Shown here piece after piece: positions 1 to 8,067 of a stretch of 64,000 nucleotides of DNA. The notes below the pieces were generated by a model that ran no database searches, was not told where the DNA came from, and saw only the letters and a list, made by a program, of their open reading frames with translations. How positions within the stretch are numbered: position 1 is the stretch's first letter; each line of letters opens with the position of its first letter. The stretch is from Wylensekiella montiformis (GTDB lineage Bacteria > Bacillota > Negativicutes > Selenomonadales > Selenomonadaceae), in contig NZ_VUNL01000014.1 of NCBI RefSeq assembly GCF_009697385.1, positions 1 through 64,000 on the forward strand. The letters are read 5' to 3'. The position numbers and the translations under genes are program-made.

Positions 1-82
1 TGAATCACAAATGATTCATGTTGCATTGTTTAGTTTTCAGAGAACCACCTGAGGCTTTCGCCCCGCCGCTCATCTCAGCGAC
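1..82 (-). other. rRNA operon leader (runs off left edge)
   Basis: Read on the minus strand this is untranslated leader downstream of two consensus promoters. It contains CTCTGAAAACTAAACAATGC, which resembles the conserved leader before Firmicute 16S genes, and a small GNRA-type hairpin (GGC-GAAA-GCC) like a boxB. Positions 1-18 form a 7-bp inverted repeat around CAAA. No rRNA sequence itself is inside the window, so the assignment rests on promoters and leader motif only. Confidence 0.6.
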
Positions 83-88
83 TCATTT

Positions 89-117
89 AGTATATCGCAT
101 CGACTTTTTCCTGTCAA
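89..117 (-). promoter_or_regulatory. rrn-type promoter P2
   Basis: On the minus strand: TTGACA (112-117), a 17-bp spacer and TATACT (89-94). It is the proximal member of a tandem pair reading out of the left edge. Confidence 0.75.
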
Positions 118-177
118 GAACTTTTTTTGCGTTTTTTCCGCGCTTCTTATGGTTCCTGACCTGCAGCGACTTGATTA

Positions 178-206
178 ATAATACACGCCTTTTCCCGATC
201 TGTCAA
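178..206 (-). promoter_or_regulatory. rrn-type promoter P1
   Basis: On the minus strand: TTGACA (201-206), a 17-bp spacer and TATTAT (178-183), about 89 bp upstream of P2. Tandem strong promoters with consensus -35 boxes are typical of rRNA operons. Confidence 0.7.
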
Positions 207-216
207 TCCCTTTTCG

Positions 217-264
217 CAAAAAAAGCAGGCTGCTTTGACGAAAAATCCGTCAAAGCAGCCTGCT
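217..264 (-). terminator. Rho-independent terminator of first ompM gene
   Basis: A 17-bp perfect stem (224-240 with 248-264) is followed on the minus strand by seven T residues. It lies just past the stop codon at 317 and separates the porin gene from the rrn promoters. Confidence 0.9.
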
Positions 265-316
265 CTCCCAGTCCATGTGTGAAAAATTGATCCAGTTGGT
301 CCGGATATGATACGGA

Positions 317-1618
317 TCAGAACAGGAAGTTCACACGGCCAAAGAGGTTCTCCACCTTGTTGTCCGTCTGAAGATCCTTGCCATTGCCATAGCGCAAGGT
401 GATGATCGTATTCTTGAACGGCACATAATTGCCGCCGATCTCGACGCCCTTTTCGCCATAGTTATAGGTATTGATGACATCCCACGGGCTGGCAATAAAG
501 GCATTGCGCCCAAAGTGACGATAAGCAGCCCAGAGGCCCCATGTACCGGCATTTTCCGGCTGGCCGCCCTTATAGTCAAGTTCAGCGCTGCCCGCTTTGT
601 CATAAAAATCCGCTTCCGTATTCTGCGCATAGAACCCCTTGAATGCCCAGTTATGGTCAAAGGTATAGGTTCCTTTTGCGAGCCAGATATTGGCATCGTC
701 CGTCGCAGACTTCGCATAGGTCTTCTTCACCTGTGTAGTTCCAAGGTCTGCATTCAGATGATGGAAGCGTACGGCCCCATAAAGCTTGTCCTTTTTCAGG
801 CTGACACCGGCATACTGGTAATTGGCCGTATCGTCGGCGTTATATGCCGTATCACCCGTACCGTAACCGAATGTGGTCGGCGAGCTTACACGGCCGGCAC
901 CGAGCACCCAGCCGAAGCCATTGGCTTCCGGCGTGCGGCTGACTTCCGCACCGGAAAACGCAAGATCTGTAATCGTATCTGGATCCGGTGCCTCAAATTT
1001 ACCGAACATGAGGCGATATGTGCCGTAATGGCCCTCGGCCCAGACACGCTTAAGATCGACCTTGCCGTTATCCTCTGCGTTCGTGCTGCTGTCCTCATCG
1101 AGGAACGTATTGGCATCAAGACGGGCCTTGACATGCCAGTTCTGGTTAACTTCCGCATCCGGCAGCAGGCGCAGGAGCAGATTGTTGCGACTGTCAAAGC
1201 GGTCGTCTTTCTGATCCTTGTTCATGTAGTGCTGGAACGTGTACTCCGCCGTACCATGCCATGCGACCTTATCCGCATTTCTTTCCAGATTCGCTACGCG
1301 GACGCCGAGGTTGTTGAGCTCGTCGGAGAACTCAGCGGCCAGTTTGTCGATCAGCGCCTTGTCGCTGCCGCCGACATTCGTCCTGGCCATCGCCTTGGCG
1401 ACCATCTGCGCCATCTCATAGCGCGTGATGTTCTTGTCGCCCTTGAACGTCGTATCGCCATACCCCTCGATAACGCCGTCGGCGGCCAGCTGCTTCACCG
1501 CGTCATACGCCCAGTGATCGGACGGTACATCGCTGAACGGATTTGCCGCAGCAAACGTCGTGGACGCGGCGCCGGCGACAAAAGCCGCCGTCAAAGCAGA
1601 AACCAGAGCCTTTTTCAT
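317..1618 (-). CDS. OmpM-type SLH-domain outer membrane porin, paralogue 1
   Basis: 433 residues. A signal peptide (about 1-24, ending TTFAA) precedes one SLH domain (about 27-80: FSDVPSDHWAYDAV, then ITRYEMAQMV), a short coiled coil (ELNNLGVRVANLER) and a long beta-strand-rich barrel ending in Phe, the usual outer-membrane assembly signal. In Negativicutes, proteins of this architecture (OmpM) are porins whose periplasmic SLH domain binds the cell wall and so tethers the outer membrane. The start is supported by a GGGGGAG ribosome site 8 bases upstream. First of four tandem paralogues; it has its own promoter and terminator, so it is probably monocistronic. The transported solute cannot be told from sequence. 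Confidence 0.9.
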   Translation of the reverse strand: MKKALVSALTAAFVAGAASTTFAAANPFSDVPSDHWAYDAVKQLAADGVIEGYGDTTFKGDKNITRYEMAQMVAKAMARTNVGGSDKALIDKLAAEFSDELNNLGVRVANLERNADKVAWHGTAEYTFQHYMNKDQKDDRFDSRNNLLLRLLPDAEVNQNWHVKARLDANTFLDEDSSTNAEDNGKVDLKRVWAEGHYGTYRLMFGKFEAPDPDTITDLAFSGAEVSRTPEANGFGWVLGAGRVSSPTTFGYGTGDTAYNADDTANYQYAGVSLKKDKLYGAVRFHHLNADLGTTQVKKTYAKSATDDANIWLAKGTYTFDHNWAFKGFYAQNTEADFYDKAGSAELDYKGGQPENAGTWGLWAAYRHFGRNAFIASPWDVINTYNYGEKGVEIGGNYVPFKNTIITLRYGNGKDLQTDNKVENLFGRVNFLF

Positions 1619-1752
1619 AATAGAAACTCCCCCTTAATATAAAATAAACCCCTTATCCGCAGGGAGAGCATAAAAATGTATGGGATTGTTTTCATACGAG
1701 TTCCCTTGTTCCCTCGTTTTCCCCTTTTTGTCCTCCCCTTTGGACAGTTCCT

Positions 1753-1781
1753 ATCATATCATAAATTCTTACAATTGGCAA
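1753..1781 (-). promoter_or_regulatory. promoter of ompM paralogue 1
   Basis: TTGCCA (1776-1781), 17-bp spacer, TATGAT (1753-1758) on the minus strand. Transcription would begin near 1746, giving a leader of about 128 nt. Confidence 0.7.
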
Positions 1782-1895
1782 CGGTTCCACACTAATTTTT
1801 TTCGTGTTTTTTCAGTTTTACGAAAAACAAAGGCGGATTTCGGCTTGTTTTATCCAACCGAGAAAAATGCGCGCGTTCAGGCGTTGTCCCTCTTG

Positions 1896-2012
1896 CCCCT
1901 CATCCGGCCTCGCTTCGCTCGCCCACCTTCCCCCGAGGGGGAAGGCAGTCGCTCCAAGGTTAAGCCGCCCCTCAAAGGGAAGACAGTCGCTCCGGGATTA
2001 AGTCTTTCTCTC
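1896..2012 (-). repeat. Dispersed palindromic intergenic repeat, block A
   Basis: Inverted copy of the repeat family found in blocks B to E. It has the CCCCTCATCCGG...CCCACC segment, then the palindrome CCTTCCCCCGAGGGGGAAGG, then two diverged half units. It lies between the terminator of paralogue 2 and the promoter of paralogue 1 and encodes no credible protein. Confidence 0.8.
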
Positions 2013-2026
2013 AGGGAAAGCTGCAG

Positions 2027-2075
2027 CACAAAAAAGCTGCCGCGCGGGTTGTATAAACCCACGCAGCAGCTTTTG
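2027..2075 (-). terminator. terminator of ompM paralogue 2
   Basis: A stem of about 19 bp with GU pairs (AAAAGCTGC... with GCAGCTTTT) and a following T run on the minus strand, about 35 bases past the stop codon at 2112. Confidence 0.8.
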
Positions 2076-2111
2076 CCTGCTTCTTATCTGGTCGCGCCGG
2101 ACAAATCGAAA

Positions 2112-3404
2112 TTAGAATTTGAACTCAACACGGCCGAAGAGCTTCTCCGCGTCTTTGCCGTTACCCAATTTTTCTCCGTTGAAGTATTTCACACTGGCTA
2201 CCGTGTTCTTGAAGATCGTGTAGTTCGTGCCGACTTCCCAGCCTTTCGTGCCGGCCCATGCGCCATCATAGGACGGATCGAGGGCGACATTCTGGCCGAG
2301 GTGGCGATAAGCCGTGTAGATACCCCAGGTTCCCTTGTTGGCCGGCTCAGCACCCTTATAGTCCAGCTCTACCGTTCCAGCTTTCTTGTAGTTGTCCGCC
2401 TTGGCGTTTTCCGCATAAGAACCGCCGAGAGCGACGTTCTTATCGAACGCATAGCGGCCGTTGACCGACCAGATCTGAGCTTCATCGCTCGTGCTGCCGT
2501 CACGATACTCGCTCATATACTTGAACGTATCGCTGTTCAGATGATGATAAGCGGCGCCAAGGCTCAGCTTATTCCTGCCATACTGCAGGCCGACGCTCTG
2601 CATATTGGCCGTATCATCCTTTACTCCGGCGGCCGCGTTGACCGAATCGTTGTTCGTATCGCCGTCAAGATCGAAGCGGCCAGCCTGCAGCGTGAGCTTG
2701 AGGTCCTTGCCCGTCGTGAGGGACGCACCGGAAATCTCATCATCAAAGAGCAGGTTGCTGTCCAGCTGCATCGGGAGCTTGCCGAGTTTTACATTCGTGT
2801 TGCCGTACTGGCCGTCAGCCCAGATGCGTTTCAGCTTGACCTGCGCATCCTGACTGCTGCCATGGTTGTCCTTGTCGCTGTCCTTGGAAAGATCCGTCGA
2901 GGCATCGAGACGGGCGTTGACATGCCAGTTGTTGTTGACTTCCGCGCTTGGTTCGAGACGGAACAGCAGCTCATCATCGTTTACCTTCGTATCCGTCGCG
3001 GATTTATCGCGCTTGCTGGTGTAGGTGTAGCGAGCCTCGCCGTTCCATTTCACCATGTCGGCATTGCGCTCGAGATTGCTGACGCGGACGCCGAGGTTGT
3101 TGAGTTCATCGGAGAACTCTGCGGCCAGCTTGTCGATCAGCGCCTTGTCCGTGCTGTTTACGTTGCTCTTCGCCATCGCCTTGGCAACCATCTGCGCCAT
3201 CTCATAACGCGTGATGTTCTTGTCGCCCTTGAACGTCGAATCGCCGTAGCCCTCGATAACGCCGTCGGCGGCCAGCTGGCTTACCGCATCGTATGCCCAG
3301 TGGTCAGACGGTACATCGGAAAACGGGTTGGTCGCCGCAAACGTCGTGGATGCCGCGCCAACAACAAGTGCCGTAGTGAGTGCAGAAACAAGTGTCTTTT
3401 TCAT
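2112..3404 (-). CDS. OmpM-type SLH-domain outer membrane porin, paralogue 2
   Basis: 430 residues from the ATG at 3404 (MKKTLVSALT...), preferred over a longer frame because GGAGGAG lies just upstream. Signal peptide, SLH domain (FSDVPSDHWAYDAV), coiled coil (LNNLGVRVSNLERNADMVKW), then a barrel that ends FGRVEFKF. The N-terminal third is close to its neighbours while the barrel is diverged, so the paralogues share a wall anchor but probably differ in pore or surface loops. Own promoter and terminator. Confidence 0.9.
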   Translation of the reverse strand: MKKTLVSALTTALVVGAASTTFAATNPFSDVPSDHWAYDAVSQLAADGVIEGYGDSTFKGDKNITRYEMAQMVAKAMAKSNVNSTDKALIDKLAAEFSDELNNLGVRVSNLERNADMVKWNGEARYTYTSKRDKSATDTKVNDDELLFRLEPSAEVNNNWHVNARLDASTDLSKDSDKDNHGSSQDAQVKLKRIWADGQYGNTNVKLGKLPMQLDSNLLFDDEISGASLTTGKDLKLTLQAGRFDLDGDTNNDSVNAAAGVKDDTANMQSVGLQYGRNKLSLGAAYHHLNSDTFKYMSEYRDGSTSDEAQIWSVNGRYAFDKNVALGGSYAENAKADNYKKAGTVELDYKGAEPANKGTWGIYTAYRHLGQNVALDPSYDGAWAGTKGWEVGTNYTIFKNTVASVKYFNGEKLGNGKDAEKLFGRVEFKF

Positions 3405-3542
3405 AATAAACTCCTCCATTCTTCTTCGCCGCAAAGGCGAAAAGCCTGTTGATCTTCGTCCCGGAAAAGAGAACGGCGGAGCTTCATGAGTGTCCTTGTT
3501 TCCTCCGTGTCCGTTTCCGTTTCTTTCCCTTGAAACATCTTT

Positions 3543-3571
3543 ATTGTATTACTTGACGCTGTCAATTACAA
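3543..3571 (-). promoter_or_regulatory. promoter of ompM paralogue 2
   Basis: TTGTAA (3566-3571), 17-bp spacer, TACAAT (3543-3548) on the minus strand. A TTGACA also occurs inside the spacer (3560-3565), giving an alternative but poorer pairing. The rest of 3405-3784 holds the long leader and, at 3713-3754, the terminator of paralogue 3. Confidence 0.5.
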
Positions 3572-3712
3572 TTAACAGACCATTATTCTTCCATTATGGT
3601 TCGATTAGATAGTTTTCTAAGTCAACTTTAAGAACAGGCAGAAAACAGCGGAATTAAGCGCAAATCAGACGATGCAGGCATCGCAATCCTTCCACCTTCC
3701 GGCAAAAAGGCG

Positions 3713-3754
3713 CAAAAAAACCGGGACAAAGCGAAACCCGCTTTGTCCCGGTTT
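3713..3754 (-). terminator. terminator of ompM paralogue 3
   Basis: Stem AACCGGGACAAAGCG with CGCTTTGTCCCGGTT and an eight-T tract on the minus strand, 31 bases after the stop codon at 3785. Confidence 0.9.
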
Positions 3755-3784
3755 GTATGTCGTGGTAAAAGTAATCCTGCTGGA

Positions 3785-5098
3785 TTAGAAGAAGAACTCG
3801 ACACGGCCGAAGAGCTTGGAAGCATCTTTGTCGTTATGCAGATCCTTGCCGTTGAAGTATTTCGCCGAAGCAACCGTGTTCTTGAACAGCGTGTAGCTCG
3901 TGCCAACTTCCCAGCCCTTCTGGTTGTAACCGACGCCATCGACATTCGGGTCGATGACTACGCCTGCACCCTGATGACGGTAAGCGACATAAGCACCCCA
4001 AGTGCCCTTGTTGGCCTTCTGAGCACCCTTATAGTCGAGCTGTACAAAGCCAGCCTTCTCATAGCTGTCAGCTTTCGTGTTTTCAGCATAAGCGCCGCCA
4101 AGAGCAACGTTCTTGTCAAAACGATACTTTCCAGCTACTTCCCAAGTGCTCATCTCATCTTCGTCTGCGTTATTGTTAAATTTCAGATACTGGTGATTAG
4201 CATTTTTGAACACATCGCTGTCTGCATGATAGTAAGCAGCCGTCCCAACTGCCTTGCCCAGCTGATAGGTCAGGGCAATGCTCTGCAGATTAGCAGCATC
4301 ATCGTCTACCCCGAAGGCATGCAGATTCTTATACTGGCTGTCAGAGTTCAGATCAATGCGGCCAGCGCGCAGCGTAGCCTTGAGCTGGTTGCCTACCGTA
4401 ACCTCAGCACCAGACATCTGGTTATTGAGCATCATAGAATTATCATAGGCCGTGCCATCCGGGAACTTACCGAGCTTCGTCTGGAAGTTCTTGTAGTTGC
4501 CCTGCGCCCAAATACGCTGCAGCTTAACCTTATCGGAATCACCACTAAAAGCCGAGTCGCTCTCCATATTCGTGGAAGCATCGAGACGCGCCTTTACCTG
4601 CCAGTTGGCATTGACCTCAGCCGTCGGCTCGAGACGAAGCAGCAGCTCATCTTTGTTTTTCTTCGTATTCTTCTTGTTGCCCTGCAGCATATTCACATCA
4701 TGACGCTCGCTCGTGTACGTGTAACGAGCCTCGCCGTTCCACTTTACCTTGTCAGCGTTCTTCTCGAGGTTTGCTACGCGGACGCCGAGGTTGTTGAGTT
4801 CATCGGAGAACTCAGCGGCCAGTTTGTCGATCAGCGCCTTGTCGTTGCTGCCGACATTCGTCTTGGCCATAGCCTTGGCGATCATCTGCGCCATCTCATA
4901 GCGCGTGATGTTGCGGTCGCCCTTGAACGTCGTGTCGCCGTAGCCTTCGATGACGCCATCAGCGGCCAGCTGGCTTACTGCATCATAAGCCCAGTGGTCA
5001 GCCGGTACATCGGAGAACGGATTGGCAGCAGCAAACGTCGTGCTGGCTGCGCCGACAACGAGTGCCGTAGTCAGTGCGGATACAAGAGTCTTTTTCAT
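3785..5098 (-). CDS. OmpM-type SLH-domain outer membrane porin, paralogue 3
   Basis: 437 residues from the ATG at 5098, chosen for the GGGAGGAA site upstream and because the signal peptide (MKKTLVSALTTALVVG) then matches its paralogues. SLH domain at about 27-80, coiled coil to about 125, then barrel ending FGRVEFFF. The first roughly 340 coding bases are nearly identical to paralogue 4, far more alike than the barrels, which suggests recombination between the two. Confidence 0.9.
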   Translation of the reverse strand: MKKTLVSALTTALVVGAASTTFAAANPFSDVPADHWAYDAVSQLAADGVIEGYGDTTFKGDRNITRYEMAQMIAKAMAKTNVGSNDKALIDKLAAEFSDELNNLGVRVANLEKNADKVKWNGEARYTYTSERHDVNMLQGNKKNTKKNKDELLLRLEPTAEVNANWQVKARLDASTNMESDSAFSGDSDKVKLQRIWAQGNYKNFQTKLGKFPDGTAYDNSMMLNNQMSGAEVTVGNQLKATLRAGRIDLNSDSQYKNLHAFGVDDDAANLQSIALTYQLGKAVGTAAYYHADSDVFKNANHQYLKFNNNADEDEMSTWEVAGKYRFDKNVALGGAYAENTKADSYEKAGFVQLDYKGAQKANKGTWGAYVAYRHQGAGVVIDPNVDGVGYNQKGWEVGTSYTLFKNTVASAKYFNGKDLHNDKDASKLFGRVEFFF

Positions 5099-5215
5099 GA
5101 GAAATTCCTCCCTATATAATGAAACCTTACATTCCCGGGGCTTCCCCGGACAAGGATTCCTCATGAGTGTCCATGTTTCCTCAGTCTCATCCCTGTCTTT
5201 CCCCCGATTAATTTT

Positions 5216-5244
5216 ATCTTAACATGTTCTCTTGACATTTGCAA
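5216..5244 (-). promoter_or_regulatory. promoter of ompM paralogue 3
   Basis: TTGCAA (5239-5244), 17-bp spacer, TAAGAT (5216-5221) on the minus strand, only 25 bases beyond the long palindrome that ends paralogue 4. Confidence 0.65.
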
Positions 5245-5269
5245 CCAACCAGAAGATTAAAATTGCGTT

Positions 5270-5345
5270 AATCCCTTTAAATCAGCCAAGGCCCCTGCCG
5301 GAGAAACACTCTGCCGGCAGGGGCCTTGGCTGATTTAAAGGGATT
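5270..5345 (-). terminator. Perfect 32-bp inverted repeat downstream of ompM paralogue 4
   Basis: Arms 5270-5301 and 5314-5345 are exact reverse complements, with a 12-base loop. The stem starts seven bases after the stop codon. Its length and lack of mismatches exceed a normal terminator, and the following minus-strand sequence is T-rich but has no clean T run, so it may also act in transcript stabilisation or be a remnant of a mobile element. Confidence 0.8.
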
Positions 5346-5352
5346 GAAGAAA

Positions 5353-6699
5353 TTACCAGACGAGCTTCAGACGGCCGAAGAGGATATTGGAATCCGTATC
5401 CGTAGCCAGATCCTTGCCCATCGTATAGGAGGCCGAAGCGATGACATGTTTCAGCGGAGCATAGCTTGCGCCGAAGGAATAGCCCTTCATGCCTTCCCAC
5501 ATATCATCATACGTCGGGGAGAAGGAGACATTCTGTCCGAGATGGCGGTAAGCAGCAAACGCGCCCCAGGAGCCTTTGTTGGCAGCCGATGCGCCCTTGT
5601 AGCTGAGCTGTACGCTGCCGGCCTTTTCAAACGCATCCGCATCCGTGTTCTCGCCATAGTAACCGGCCAGCGCAACATTCTTGTCAAACGCATAGCTGCC
5701 GCCGACGGTCCAGATGTCCGCCTTGTCTTCCTTCTGCGTCTTATCGTAGCCGTTGAAGAACGCGAAGTCCTTGCTCTGGAAACGATGATAGCCGGCGCCG
5801 GCCGTCAGCTTGCCGGTCGTCTCCACCAGCTGCAGGGACTGGTAATCTGCCACATCATCTTTTTCGCCATTTTGATGCGCACGAACAAGGTTAGAAACCG
5901 TCATGTCCGAAGTGACGTAGCCAACTTTATCATACTCGCTGACACTGCCTGCCATCAGATCATAGCCATCGGCAGACAGATCCTGACGGCCCGCGCTGAC
6001 GATCGCTTTCAGCTTGTTGCCGAACGTCATCTGCGCACCGGAGAACATGCCATCCATGATCAGTCCGTCGTCACTGGTGGAGTACAGCGGCATCTTGCCG
6101 AGCTTCACGTTGAAGTTCGAATAATTGCCCTCGGCATGGACGTAGCTGAGCTTCATCTCCGAAGCCGTGTCCTTGGCCGGAGTCCATGTACCCTGCAGAC
6201 GGGCCTGAACATGCCAGTGATCGTTGATCTCGGCATCCGGATAGAGGCGGAAGAGAACGTGGTCGATCTTCTGATCCGGACGAGCCGTATTCTTGGCGTC
6301 GTTGCGCGTAGACCAGTAATCATAGCGGACCATGCCCGTGAACTTCACCTTGTCGGCGTTCTTTTCGAGGTTTGCTACGCGGACGCCGAGGTTGTTGAGT
6401 TCATCGGAGAACTCAGCGGCCAGTTTGTCGATCAGCGCCTTGTCGCTGCTGCCGACATTCGTCTTGGCCATCGCCTTGGCGATCATCTGCGCCATCTCAT
6501 AGCGCGTGATGTTCTTGTCGCCCTTGAACGTCGTGTCGCCGTAGCCTTCGATGACGCCGTCAGCGGCCAGCTGGCTTACTGCATCATAAGCCCAGTGGTC
6601 GGCCGGTACATCGGAGAACGGGTTGGCAGCAGCAAACGTCGTGCTGGCTGCGCCGACAACGAGTGCCGTAGTCAGTGCGGATACAAGAGTCTTTTTCAT
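5353..6699 (-). CDS. OmpM-type SLH-domain outer membrane porin, paralogue 4
   Basis: 448 residues from the ATG at 6699 with a GGGAGGAA ribosome site. Signal peptide, SLH domain, coiled coil LNNLGVRVANLEKNADKVKF, then barrel ending in Trp (LFGRLKLVW). The N-terminal module is almost identical to paralogue 3, while the barrel is distinct. First gene of the four in transcription order, but each has its own promoter, so this is a gene family cluster rather than an operon. Confidence 0.9.
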   Translation of the reverse strand: MKKTLVSALTTALVVGAASTTFAAANPFSDVPADHWAYDAVSQLAADGVIEGYGDTTFKGDKNITRYEMAQMIAKAMAKTNVGSSDKALIDKLAAEFSDELNNLGVRVANLEKNADKVKFTGMVRYDYWSTRNDAKNTARPDQKIDHVLFRLYPDAEINDHWHVQARLQGTWTPAKDTASEMKLSYVHAEGNYSNFNVKLGKMPLYSTSDDGLIMDGMFSGAQMTFGNKLKAIVSAGRQDLSADGYDLMAGSVSEYDKVGYVTSDMTVSNLVRAHQNGEKDDVADYQSLQLVETTGKLTAGAGYHRFQSKDFAFFNGYDKTQKEDKADIWTVGGSYAFDKNVALAGYYGENTDADAFEKAGSVQLSYKGASAANKGSWGAFAAYRHLGQNVSFSPTYDDMWEGMKGYSFGASYAPLKHVIASASYTMGKDLATDTDSNILFGRLKLVW

Positions 6700-6820
6700 C
6701 AACTTATTCCTCCCAAACAATCCAGACAAAATCTATGCTTCCGTCCGTATCGCAAGGATAAAACGACACGAGTTTCCATGTTTCCTCGGTTTTTGTCCTT
6801 CCTGTACGAACATGTTTCTT

Positions 6821-6849
6821 ATGATAGCATAATGTTTTCCCTTTGACAA
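6821..6849 (-). promoter_or_regulatory. promoter of ompM paralogue 4
   Basis: TTGTCA (6844-6849), 17-bp spacer, TATCAT (6821-6826) on the minus strand, about 120 bases upstream of the start codon. Confidence 0.65.
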
Positions 6850-6905
6850 GTGTTTCACTATAAATATTCTGTATACCGAAGGAGCTTTTGAGGCCCCGCG
6901 CACAC

Positions 6906-6962
6906 AAAAACAGCCACCCGCGCGGAATGGCATTTGCCGCTTTTCCTCGCGGAATGGCTGTG
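6906..6962 (-). terminator. terminator of the DUF951 gene
   Basis: Outer stem ACAGCCA/TGGCTGT with inner GC-rich pairing, followed by GTTTTTGTG on the minus strand, 35 bases past the stop codon. Confidence 0.6.
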
Positions 6963-6997
6963 CTATGATATAAAGCAGATATACTCAGTTTGTGGCG

Positions 6998-7198
6998 TCA
7001 GGACTGCGGCGCGGCATGACGTACAATCCCGCGCACCATTCGCTCGAATTTCGGCCGGGGCAGCATGACCAGATGTCCGCAGCCCTGACATTTCAGCCGA
7101 AAATCCATGCCGACGCGCAGGACTTCCCACTCGCTGCTGCCGCACGGATGCGGTTTTTTCATGCGGACGATGTCGCCCAGCTGAACCTGTTGTTCCAT
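6998..7198 (-). CDS. DUF951 family small zinc-ribbon-like protein
   Basis: 66 residues from the ATG at 7198, where AAAAGGAG lies 8 bases upstream. A longer frame exists but has no ribosome site. Begins MEQQVQLGDIVRMKKPHPCG and contains HPCG and CQGCGH, the Cys/His pattern of DUF951 (COG4481), a family of roughly 65 residues widespread in Firmicutes. Function is unknown; the cysteines suggest metal binding. Firmicute genomes often carry this family near ychF, which lies two genes away here. Confidence 0.85.
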   Translation of the reverse strand: MEQQVQLGDIVRMKKPHPCGSSEWEVLRVGMDFRLKCQGCGHLVMLPRPKFERMVRGIVRHAAPQS

Positions 7199-7257
7199 CC
7201 TTGATTCTCCTTTTGCACCGCCCGATGCGGCGGCGCGATATCCCGAGGTGATGTACG

Positions 7258-8052
7258 ATGAGAGTTGCCGCCCTGCAAATGAAGATTGCATTTGGCGAAC
7301 CGGAAAAAAATATGTCCACCCTTTACCGCATGACGGCCGAGGCTATGGAGAGCCGCCCCGACGTCCTGCTGCTGCCGGAGCTTTGGCGGCTCGGCTTCTA
7401 TCCCCGCCCGATCGCGGACTACGCCGACGCAGACGGCGCGCAGACACGCGAGGCCCTCTCGCGTCTGGCGGAGCAGTATCAGGTAAATATCGTCGGCGGT
7501 ACAATCGCCAACGCCATCGGCGCGCAGGTCTTCAACACCTGCTATATCTTCGACCGCACAGGCCACCTGACCGCCACCTACCACAAAACGCATCTCTTCA
7601 CGCCCAGCGGCGAAAAAGACGATTTTACCGCGGGCGACAGCATCGTGACCTTTTCGCTCGACGGCGTAAAATGCGGCATCGCCGTCTGCTACGACGTTCG
7701 GTTCCCGGAGCTGATCCGCCGTCTGGCGCTTGAGGATATCGCGATCCTGTTCCTGCCGGCCGCGTGGCCGCTGGACCGCCTCATCCACTGGCAGACGCTG
7801 ATCCGCGCCCGGGCCATCGAAAATCAGGTTTTCGTCGTAGCCTGCAACGAAACGGGAATCGCTGCCGACGATCTGCAGATGGGCGGCCACTCCGCCATCA
7901 TCGACCCGTGGGGCGAGATTCTCGCCCGGGCCGACGAAGAAGAAACCATCCTGCAGGGCAACCTGCGCCCCGTCATACGCAATCAGATCAAAGAAAGCAT
8001 GGATGTCTTTGCCGACCGGCGGGAAGCGCTTTACCGCAAGAAAACGCGGTAA
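7258..8052 (+). CDS. Nitrilase-superfamily carbon-nitrogen hydrolase (omega-amidase-like)
   Basis: 264 residues, a full-length single domain. The Glu-Lys-Cys triad is visible: Glu in LLLPELW (about 40), Lys in YHKTHLF (about 110) and Cys in CGIAVCYDVRFPEL (about 145). The CYDVRFPE and RARAIENQVFVV segments resemble omega-amidase (Nit2/YafV-type) members that hydrolyse alpha-keto amides such as 2-oxoglutaramate. The exact substrate is not set by sequence. Preceded by GAGGTGATG; convergent with ychF with a 15-base gap. Confidence 0.85.
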   Translation: MRVAALQMKIAFGEPEKNMSTLYRMTAEAMESRPDVLLLPELWRLGFYPRPIADYADADGAQTREALSRLAEQYQVNIVGGTIANAIGAQVFNTCYIFDRTGHLTATYHKTHLFTPSGEKDDFTAGDSIVTFSLDGVKCGIAVCYDVRFPELIRRLALEDIAILFLPAAWPLDRLIHWQTLIRARAIENQVFVVACNETGIAADDLQMGGHSAIIDPWGEILARADEEETILQGNLRPVIRNQIKESMDVFADRREALYRKKTR

Positions 8053-8067
8053 AGCGCCATACAACGG

